Source of the DNA: Mucilaginibacter auburnensis
Lineage (GTDB): Bacteria; Bacteroidota; Bacteroidia; Sphingobacteriales; Sphingobacteriaceae
Assembly: GCF_002797815.1 (NCBI RefSeq)
Contig: NZ_PGFJ01000001.1
Coordinates: 2,108,001-2,172,000, forward strand
Reading direction: 5' to 3'
Length of the DNA: 64,000 bases
The notes beneath the pieces were generated by a model. That model did no database searches and had not been told where the DNA came from. It saw only the letters and a list, made by a program, of their open reading frames with translations. Every line of letters begins with the position of its first letter. Within the stretch, counting starts at the first letter, position 1. Below, in pieces: positions 7,390-14,049 of the stretch. Position numbers and translations under genes: made by a program.

Positions 7390-9348
7390 TTACAGTTTCG
7401 GCACCTTACTCTTAACGGGTATACTCAAATAAAATGTTGCTCCTTCACCGGGTTTGGCCTCTGCCCATATTTTTCCTCCGTGTTTGTCAATAATACGTTT
7501 AGTTAGGGCCAGTCCAACACCTGTCCCTTCAAACTCTTCATTACTATGCAAGCGCTGAAATACACCAAACAGCTTATCGCTGTATTTCATATCAAACCCT
7601 GCGCCATTGTCTTTAACATAATAAATGTATTGCATTTTTTCCTGTGTAAAACCCACCTCGATAACAGGATTACCCTTTTTGCCGCAGTATTTTATTGCAT
7701 TGCCCAAGATATTTAAGAACACCTGTTTCAATAAACTGGGGTCGGCATAGCAGGGGGGGAGTTCATGTAATATCAAACGGTATTGTTGTTTCATTTGGTC
7801 AGTCAGCTGCAACCAACAGGTTTTAATCAATGCATGCACATCGGTGTGTTGAAGATTTACCTCTTTACGGCCCATACGCGAAAAAGCAAGTAAGTCGTCA
7901 ATCAGCTGTCCCATCAACTTTCCATTATTAATAATGGTGTCAACAATTCGATTGCCTTCTCCACCTAAAAGGTCTTCAAAATCTTCTTTCAACATCATGG
8001 CATAACCGTTTACCGCGCGTAGAGGAGTACGTAGATCATGCGATACGGAGTAAGAGAATGATTCTAATTCTTTATTGGCAGCCTGAAATTGAGCAGTACG
8101 CTCTGCCACCTTTTTTTCGAGTGTTTCGTTGAGTACCTGGATCTCAATTTCGGCCAGCTTACGTTCAGATATATCTCTTATAAAAATTGAAAGACCCTCG
8201 GCAGCAGGATAAATGTCAACTTCATGCCACAGATTTAACGGAGCATAATAGTCTTCATTCGTTACATGTGTTCGCTCGGTCATTGCTTTAACAAGAGCAT
8301 CATATGTTTTTGAATTAACTATATCCGGATATACGTCCCAAATGTTTTTTCCCAACAGATCAGCAGGGTTCCGTTCAAGCATTTGTCCAAGCCGTTTGTT
8401 GGCGTATGTGTAGTTAAAATTTCTGTCAAGCGCTATAAAACCCTCGCCTATACTTTCTAAAATATTGGTGATCTGTTCGGTTTTGCGTTCAATTTCGTCC
8501 TGCGCATTTTTACGTTCCGTAACATCCCTGAAATTACATACAATGGCGCCAATACTAATGTTATCTAACATATTGGTAAAGGCACACTCCAGCCAGATGT
8601 AATGCCCTTGCTTATGCTTGGTTCGATAAGTTAACAATGCCGGAATGCCTGGCTTGGCAAAGACCGTTTTGAGTGTTGAATTGAATTTGTCAAGGTCATT
8701 TGGATGCAGAATATCTTCAAAAGTAAGTTTTCTCCAATCATCGGTTGAGTATCCATTTATGCGTTCAGAAGAAAGACTTCTGTAGATAATACTGAGTTTT
8801 TCGTCAAGCAGTGTTATGCCATCATAGCTATTCTCAATGATTTTACGAAACTTGACTTCTGTAGATGCTGCTTTTCCTTTTGTTTCCTTAACCTGTTGTT
8901 GCAATTCATCGCTTGCAGCTTGCTGCCTGTCTTGCGCATTTTTACGTTCGGTAATGTCTTTTACTATTTTGGCAAAACCAATCAAATGCCCTTTTTCATT
9001 ATAGAGCGTAGTGAGCACTATGTTTGCCCAAAAAACATCTCCGTTTTTACGGACCCGCCATCCTTCGCATTCAAACGATCCGTTTTTCAGCGCTTCATTA
9101 AGGTTTTCCCTGGGAATGTTGTTGTTAACGCTTTCCGGTTTATAAAAGGCAGATATATGTTTGCCAATGATCTCGGTATCGGTAAAACCGAAAATATAGC
9201 CGGCACCCTGGTTCCAGGTACGAATAACACCATTGGCATCAATCATAAAAATACCGTAATCTTCAATATTAGCTACCAACAGCTTGAAAATTTGGCCATC
9301 AAGTGTTTTTCCCAAAGCCGATGATATATCGTTTTGTTTTACTGACAT
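7390..9348 (-). CDS. Multi-PAS sensor histidine kinase
   Basis: A 652-residue soluble kinase and the first gene of the phosphorelay run. Three PAS modules are visible: one at about 20-140 (YGIFMIDANGVIRTWNQGA, closing with FAKIVKDITERKNA), a second at about 165-285 (NSYDGITLLDE, FRDVTERKNAQ) and a third at about 290-400 (GFIALDRNFNYTYANKRLG, FIRDISERKLAE). The HisKA helix contains SVSHDLRTPLRAVNGY, as in phytochrome-type kinases. HATPase_c shows NILGNAIKYC, VKDNGAGFD and GTGVGLALTKRII. There is no transmembrane segment, so the signal is likely intracellular (redox, light or small ligand); the sequence does not say which. The natural partner is the receiver gene that follows. Confidence 0.92.
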   Translation of the reverse strand: MSVKQNDISSALGKTLDGQIFKLLVANIEDYGIFMIDANGVIRTWNQGAGYIFGFTDTEIIGKHISAFYKPESVNNNIPRENLNEALKNGSFECEGWRVRKNGDVFWANIVLTTLYNEKGHLIGFAKIVKDITERKNAQDRQQAASDELQQQVKETKGKAASTEVKFRKIIENSYDGITLLDEKLSIIYRSLSSERINGYSTDDWRKLTFEDILHPNDLDKFNSTLKTVFAKPGIPALLTYRTKHKQGHYIWLECAFTNMLDNISIGAIVCNFRDVTERKNAQDEIERKTEQITNILESIGEGFIALDRNFNYTYANKRLGQMLERNPADLLGKNIWDVYPDIVNSKTYDALVKAMTERTHVTNEDYYAPLNLWHEVDIYPAAEGLSIFIRDISERKLAEIEIQVLNETLEKKVAERTAQFQAANKELESFSYSVSHDLRTPLRAVNGYAMMLKEDFEDLLGGEGNRIVDTIINNGKLMGQLIDDLLAFSRMGRKEVNLQHTDVHALIKTCWLQLTDQMKQQYRLILHELPPCYADPSLLKQVFLNILGNAIKYCGKKGNPVIEVGFTQEKMQYIYYVKDNGAGFDMKYSDKLFGVFQRLHSNEEFEGTGVGLALTKRIIDKHGGKIWAEAKPGEGATFYLSIPVKSKVPKL

Positions 9349-9711
9349 AGATTTTAAAAGCGGTGGTAAACGGCTTAAAACTATTTAGCCGCTTTAAATT
9401 TATTATAGTTTTAAAAATTGGTGTTGTATACCATTCAGCGTAAAACGTTAACGGTACATTTATATCAGATCCGTTTCATTGTTAAGGGGATTAGATGAAA
9501 ACGGTCATCCAAGTTATATTGGTAACAGCAAATAATACATATCCTTTTTAAAGAATACGTTGTACGTAACAAGGCTGGCGTTGCCTAACAAATCTAATAC
9601 TCGGTATTGAAAATAGCAACGCTTTTTTAATTGTTACCTAAAAAATTATTGACGCACTTATAAATGAATTGATTTTTTCTTCTTTTAAAATTGAAGACAC
9701 ATACAATGTAA
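9349..9711. other. 363-bp intergenic region, no gene seen
   Basis: An AT-rich gap upstream of the PAS kinase and downstream of the HxlR gene. It contains a small inverted repeat (AAAGCGG at about 9356 with CCGCTTT at about 9386) that would lie in the kinase 5' leader. I found no convincing coding sequence; the longest start-to-stop stretch noted is 18 codons. Confidence 0.5.
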
Positions 9712-10074
9712 TCAGCGTAAACCAGCTTTAATATGCTCACGGTGAGCCGCGCCCCAGGCAAATAAAGCTGTAAGTACATCATTTAAGGTATCTGCATACG
9801 GCGTAAGTTCATATTCCACTATAACAGGTGTGCCGGTGTGTACAGTGCGTTTTATAAAGCCGTTTAGCTCCAGGTCTTTCAACTCGCTTGCCAACACCTT
9901 GGCAGAGATACCGTCAATTGCACGTTGAATTTCATTAAAACGACTATTACCCTCGCGCAGCGCAATTATAACACGTAGCTTCCATTTACCACCTATTGCA
10001 TATAAGGCGTCGCCTACAGCCGTAAGGCGCTTTGTACATTCTTGAGCAGTTAAATGCTTTTCCTCTTTAACCAT
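9712..10074 (-). CDS. HxlR-family winged-helix transcriptional regulator
   Basis: A 120-residue MarR-like regulator of the HxlR family. It starts MVKEEKHLTAQECTKRLTA with the conserved N-terminal cysteine (Cys13), followed by the family signature DALYAIGGKWKLRVIIAL. The recognition helix region is FNEIQRAIDGISAKVLASEL, and the wing is around VHTGTPVIVEYELTPY. In several HxlR members (for example YodB of Bacillus) this cysteine senses quinones or disulfide stress and the regulator represses an azoreductase. Here an azoreductase gene is divergent, with a perfect 36-bp palindrome in the gap, so a repressor of that gene and of itself is likely. The specific signal is inference. Confidence 0.9.
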   Translation of the reverse strand: MVKEEKHLTAQECTKRLTAVGDALYAIGGKWKLRVIIALREGNSRFNEIQRAIDGISAKVLASELKDLELNGFIKRTVHTGTPVIVEYELTPYADTLNDVLTALFAWGAAHREHIKAGLR

Positions 10075-10088
10075 TTTATAATCAATTA

Positions 10089-10124
10089 ACTATACAAAAG
10101 GTAAGTACTTACCTTTTGTATAGT
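10089..10124. promoter_or_regulatory. Perfect 36-bp palindrome, likely HxlR operator
   Basis: Bases 10089-10106 are exactly the reverse complement of 10107-10124. Each half contains ACCTTTTGTATAGT or its complement. A further half-site, TAACCTTTTGTAAG, follows at 10127-10140. The elements lie 15 bases upstream of the HxlR ATG and overlap the region where the promoters of both divergent genes must be. A TAATTTTG -7 element for the azoreductase is at 10151-10158. Confidence 0.8.
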
Positions 10125-10184
10125 GCTAACCTTTTGTAAGTAAATGTACCTAATTTTGATGTAACAAAAAAACAAATAGAAACC

Positions 10185-10790
10185 ATGAAAAAGCTATTGC
10201 ATATTATTTCAAGTCCACGTGGTGAGGCTTCATTCAGCATAAAACTGGGTAATGCTATTATTGATAAGTTGAGAACGGCTTATCCGGGCAGCACCGTTAA
10301 CGAGGTAAATTTAGTTGAGCTACAATTTCCGCATCTGGAGGAAGCTCACATTACCTCATTTTTTACGCCTGCCGAAAATAGGAGCCCGGCTTTACAGGAA
10401 GCAGTGAAGCATTCAGACGAAGCCATTCAGGCAATTAACGATGCAGACATAATTGTTATAGGCGCACCTATGTACAATTATAGTATACATTCAAGCTTGA
10501 AAGCCTGGTTAGACCATATTATAAGGGCAGGAGTTACTTTTAAATATGACGAGAGTGGGTTACATGGCTTATTAGATAACCGCAAGAAGGTTTACATAGC
10601 CGAGTCTACCGGTGGAATTTACTCTGAAGGGCCAATGCAGGCTAATGACTTTGTAGCTCCATACTTGAAAACGGTATTGGGCCATATTGGCCTGACAGAT
10701 GTTACCATATTCAGGGTAGAAGGTACGGCTATACCGGGCATTAAAGATATTGCTTTAGAGAAAAGCATCTCGGGCATTCACCTCAACTAA
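10185..10790 (+). CDS. azoR: FMN-dependent NADH:quinone oxidoreductase / azoreductase
   Basis: A 201-residue flavodoxin-like enzyme. MKKLLHIISSPRGEASFS holds the FMN phosphate-binding loop (SPRGEASFS), DIIVIGAPMYNYSIHSSLK is the central flavin-contacting region (APMYNYSIPSxLK in AzoR), and YIAESTGGIYS corresponds to the second flavin loop. AzoR enzymes reduce quinones and azo compounds by two electrons using NADH, which protects against quinone stress. The length matches E. coli AzoR. The divergent HxlR repressor and the palindrome between them point to inducible control. A clear terminator follows at 10805-10837. Confidence 0.92.
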   Translation: MKKLLHIISSPRGEASFSIKLGNAIIDKLRTAYPGSTVNEVNLVELQFPHLEEAHITSFFTPAENRSPALQEAVKHSDEAIQAINDADIIVIGAPMYNYSIHSSLKAWLDHIIRAGVTFKYDESGLHGLLDNRKKVYIAESTGGIYSEGPMQANDFVAPYLKTVLGHIGLTDVTIFRVEGTAIPGIKDIALEKSISGIHLN

Positions 10791-10804
10791 ATCTTTTCAT
10801 AACT

Positions 10805-10839
10805 AAAGAGCCGCTCCGTTTTACAGAGCGGCTCTTTTT
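10805..10839 (+). terminator. Rho-independent terminator of azoR
   Basis: Arms AAAGAGCCGCTC (10805-10816) and GAGCGGCTCTTT (10826-10837) form a perfect 12-bp stem with a T-run immediately after. It lies 14 bases past the azoR stop. Confidence 0.9.
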
Positions 10840-10907
10840 ATTGCGTACTATTTAGCTTTTTTAATTTGGAATGTTGCTGAAATGCTTACGCAGACGAAAA
10901 TAGGCTG

Positions 10908-11216
10908 TTAATTCCTCTGTAAGCGTGGCCTTCTAAAAGTTTTTTGCGCAGGCTTTGGGCGCATTCCGGCAGGCTGGTCAGGAACAATATTTAATAATAA
11001 TTCACGGCCGGCAATATAAGTACCGCTCAATGCTTCAATAGCCTGCTCTGCGCCGGCTTTGTCTGCAACCTCTAAAAAGGCGTATCCTTTACACACCCTT
11101 GTTTTTTTGTCGCGTACAATTTTTATAGTTTGTACATCTGCATAAAGGGCAACCCGTTGCACAATTTCCAACTCGGTCATATCGAGCGGGAAACCGCCAA
11201 AAAATATTTTAACCAT
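10908..11216 (-). CDS. RRM-domain RNA-binding protein
   Basis: A 102-residue protein made of one RNA recognition motif and a basic tail. RNP2 is visible as KIFFGGFP (residues 3-10) and RNP1 as KGYAFLEV (about 44-51), with aromatic residues at the RNA-stacking positions. The C-terminal tail (RPKPAQKTFRRPRLQRN) is Arg/Lys/Pro rich. Such small RRM proteins are common in Bacteroidota and Cyanobacteria and are thought to bind AU- or G-rich RNA after transcription. It lies 48 bases downstream of a UPF1-like helicase on the same strand, so the two may be co-transcribed. The bound RNAs cannot be predicted. Confidence 0.9.
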   Translation of the reverse strand: MVKIFFGGFPLDMTELEIVQRVALYADVQTIKIVRDKKTRVCKGYAFLEVADKAGAEQAIEALSGTYIAGRELLLNIVPDQPAGMRPKPAQKTFRRPRLQRN

Positions 11217-11264
11217 TATTTTTGTTTGAATAGTTTATAACCTAAAGGTATAAATTTTGTTTCA

Positions 11265-13082
11265 TTAATAATCCCACACACTTTCATATCCATCAATATT
11301 TTCAGCATAACTGATCAATTCAGCGTAGAAGGGGGTTTGTGCTAATGTAGCACTATCGCCAATTATTACCAGCTTAAGCTTAGCCCTTGTAAGAGCAACA
11401 TTTATGCGCCGGTAGTCCGACAAAAATCCTATGCTACCGTCATTATTACTCCTCGTTAGTGAAATATAAACAACGTCGCGCTCCTGGCCCTGAAATCCAT
11501 CAACGGTATTTACATCGGCATTAGTATCAACTAATACTTTTTTAAGCAAATTTACCTGTTCTTTGTACGGTGCAATCACCGCCAAACTGGTGTTAGCCGG
11601 ATAATTCATGGATGTTATATGTTTGGCTATAAATGCCGCTTCTTCGTGGTTTGCAATACTTGTTCCTTCGCTTTGCTCTTCATAACCTGCCCCGGCGGTG
11701 TCTATAAATGTGAAAGGCTTGTGTTTATCTGTTAATACACGGTTGGCAACGCTTGGGTGTGCTGTTAGTTTGTTATTATAAAACTTCAATGATGAAAAGC
11801 CCATTATGGCACTATTCATACGGTATTGCTCATTAAGCAAAGTAACTGTTTGTGGTTGCAGGTTCACACACTTTTCTAACAATGTTACTGCCAACTCCCT
11901 TTGACTGGATTTTACCGTTGGTGGCAACTGCAAATGGTCGCCCGCCATGATCAGGCGGTTTGCTTTTAGTATGGGTATCCATGCGGCCGGCTCAAGTGCC
12001 TGTCCGGCCTCGTCAATGATAACCGTATTGTATTTTAAATTTTTAACAGTATAATGGTTTGCTCCAACCAGCGTAGCGGTTATTACCTGGGTTTTGATAA
12101 TAATATCTTCGGCTATAAAATCTTCAATGGCAGTGGCGTCCCGGGTTATTTTGTGCGCCTCATTAAATAGTGCCTTTCGCTGCTCGCGTTCCGCCTTGCC
12201 AAAGTTGCGCTTATATTTATGCGCCATGTTTTTAAACTCAGATGCATTCTTTTTTAGCTTCTTCGCATCTTTCATCTGACTGTGTTCGGCCATGCGGCTT
12301 TCCAATGTTAAACGCTGTAACCGCGAACTTACCCTGACGGGGTTACCTATTCGCAACACATTCAAACCAACCGCGTCCAGTTTTTCACTTAGCAGATCAA
12401 CAGCGGTGTTGCTTGGTGCAACAACCAGTATTTGCGGCTCACCTCGTTGTATCATTGCTTTAATGGCGGCTACAAGTGTTGTTGTTTTGCCAGTACCCGG
12501 AGGGCCATGAATTATAGCCAGCTGTTTGGCACCTAATACATTAGCTACTGCATGCTGTTGTGATTGATTAAGCGCATTATCTAAATATTTAGCTGGTATG
12601 GAAACCGCTTCCGCAGCACCTGTTAAAACGCTAATCAAATCGCTTTCTGTTTTATCTGCCAGTTTGAGTGCAGCTTCCATTTCAGAGTAGCTGTGGCTGT
12701 CAAATAGCAGATCAACGCCTAATTTTCCATTCCGCGACCAATCCGGAAGTTCTTCGGTAAGTACGGTAATCCTCATCCGGTCTGATCCTATATACGTTAC
12801 AGTCCCGTTAATTCTATCTGCACTATCATGGTTGGAAAAAAGCGCTACTGAACTGCCAAAACGTATCTGATGCGTTATTTCTTTGTGGGTTGTTCGCTCC
12901 ACCTCAACACTCAGGTAATCGCCACGTGTGGGCTCTGTATTTCTTATTACAATTGGATACCAACATAAGCCTAAAGACCTGCGGTGTGCAGCGCCCGTAC
13001 CTTTGGTAATAGTTTCAAACTGTGCCTCATCAGCGGCCCGCTCTGCTGATAGTAATTTTAAAAGCTCTTTAAAGTAACTCAT
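11265..13082 (-). CDS. UPF1/SMUBP2-like superfamily 1 helicase
   Basis: A helicase of about 605 residues from the SF1B group (IGHMBP2/UPF1/Dna2-like). An N-terminal beta-barrel-like segment precedes the motor. Motif I is IHGPPGTGKTTT (about residue 195). VVAPSNTAVDLL is motif Ia, and VIIDEAGQALEPA is motif II with the DEAG box. MAGDHLQLPPTVKS is motif III, LLNEQYRMN motif IV, VDGFQGQERDVVYISLTRSN motif V and RRINVALTRAK motif VI. Relatives unwind RNA or DNA 5' to 3'. I chose the ATG at 13082 (MSYFKELLKL), since the ten residues upstream from 13112 look unrelated to the family. An RRM protein follows on the same strand. The substrate (RNA or DNA) is undetermined. Confidence 0.9.
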   Translation of the reverse strand: MSYFKELLKLLSAERAADEAQFETITKGTGAAHRRSLGLCWYPIVIRNTEPTRGDYLSVEVERTTHKEITHQIRFGSSVALFSNHDSADRINGTVTYIGSDRMRITVLTEELPDWSRNGKLGVDLLFDSHSYSEMEAALKLADKTESDLISVLTGAAEAVSIPAKYLDNALNQSQQHAVANVLGAKQLAIIHGPPGTGKTTTLVAAIKAMIQRGEPQILVVAPSNTAVDLLSEKLDAVGLNVLRIGNPVRVSSRLQRLTLESRMAEHSQMKDAKKLKKNASEFKNMAHKYKRNFGKAEREQRKALFNEAHKITRDATAIEDFIAEDIIIKTQVITATLVGANHYTVKNLKYNTVIIDEAGQALEPAAWIPILKANRLIMAGDHLQLPPTVKSSQRELAVTLLEKCVNLQPQTVTLLNEQYRMNSAIMGFSSLKFYNNKLTAHPSVANRVLTDKHKPFTFIDTAGAGYEEQSEGTSIANHEEAAFIAKHITSMNYPANTSLAVIAPYKEQVNLLKKVLVDTNADVNTVDGFQGQERDVVYISLTRSNNDGSIGFLSDYRRINVALTRAKLKLVIIGDSATLAQTPFYAELISYAENIDGYESVWDY

Positions 13083-13326
13083 TGAAGTGCCACAATGATA
13101 GATAAAAAACATAATAGCTAACTACATTATGGATTAATGCGCAGGTGTTAAACGTTATTGCTTATTAACTGGCGGTCAATAAGTGTTTTTTAATGAGTTA
13201 AAAATAATTACCTAAAAATTTAGGGTACAGTGGGTTGATTTGTATCTTAGTGTTAGCAACCTCAAACCAAGGAAACGACTATTATGATAGAAAGTTCCTG
13301 CATACCATCTTTGATGTAAACCTTTT

Positions 13327-14049
13327 ATGACAAAATTTTATCTGCCTTTAACTGCATTTTTTGTAGTTGTATTGTGTAGTTACAGCAATGCTCAGCAATT
13401 GCCTGATAGCGCAGCATATAACGCGACGTTAGCTTATTACACTGAATCAGTAGGGGAGCAGTCGGAGTTGTTTTCAGGTTATGAATATCATGAGGTAAGG
13501 GTAAATATAGGAAGTGTTTTCTTTAAAGATAACAAAGAATGGACAATGGCCTCCCTGGTATATAATGGAAATGTGTACAAAAATGTACCACTTCTTTATG
13601 ATGCGTTTAGTGACCTAACTGTTTCAAAAAGGCCAAATGGCCCCATAAAATTTGTGATCATTCCGGAAAAAGTTTCATCGTTTCATTTAGGGAGCCATCA
13701 TTTTGTGCGCATATCTGCTTCTGAAGTTAAAAACGCCACCAAAGAAAGATTTTACGAAGAACTATACGCCGGAAAAAGCAGCGTTATAGCTAAACGGTCA
13801 AAAACACGATCTGAGATTTTAACGAAAGATGAAGGTCTTAAAATAGCTTTCGAGAACGACGATGCCATTTATATAAAAAAGGATGGACAGTATATGCCAA
13901 TTAAAAGTCGCGGCGATATGTTGAAACTGTTTAATAACAAGGCGGATGCGCTCAAAGCATATATCAAATCAGCCGCACTTAATTTCGGTGCCGGAAAAGA
14001 AGAAGCTTTTGCTAAGCTGGCAAACTATTATGACCAAATTTCCTTATGA
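13327..14049 (+). CDS. Exported protein of unknown function, first gene of TonB receptor operon
   Basis: A 240-residue protein with a signal peptide (residues 1-22, ending SYSNAQ) and no further membrane segment, so probably periplasmic. I do not recognise a family. The middle part is beta-rich with alternating hydrophobic residues; the C-terminal third (NDDAIYIKKDGQY, then a helical segment to NYYDQISL) could be a small binding domain. Its stop overlaps the start of the TonB receptor by four bases (ATGA), which indicates translational coupling. It may therefore help the receptor assemble or sense its substrate; this is inference from position only. Confidence 0.75.
   Translation: MTKFYLPLTAFFVVVLCSYSNAQQLPDSAAYNATLAYYTESVGEQSELFSGYEYHEVRVNIGSVFFKDNKEWTMASLVYNGNVYKNVPLLYDAFSDLTVSKRPNGPIKFVIIPEKVSSFHLGSHHFVRISASEVKNATKERFYEELYAGKSSVIAKRSKTRSEILTKDEGLKIAFENDDAIYIKKDGQYMPIKSRGDMLKLFNNKADALKAYIKSAALNFGAGKEEAFAKLANYYDQISL

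Noticed and set aside
8896..9324. 142-residue plus-strand ORF in the PAS kinase
   Set aside because: Antisense shadow of the first PAS domains.
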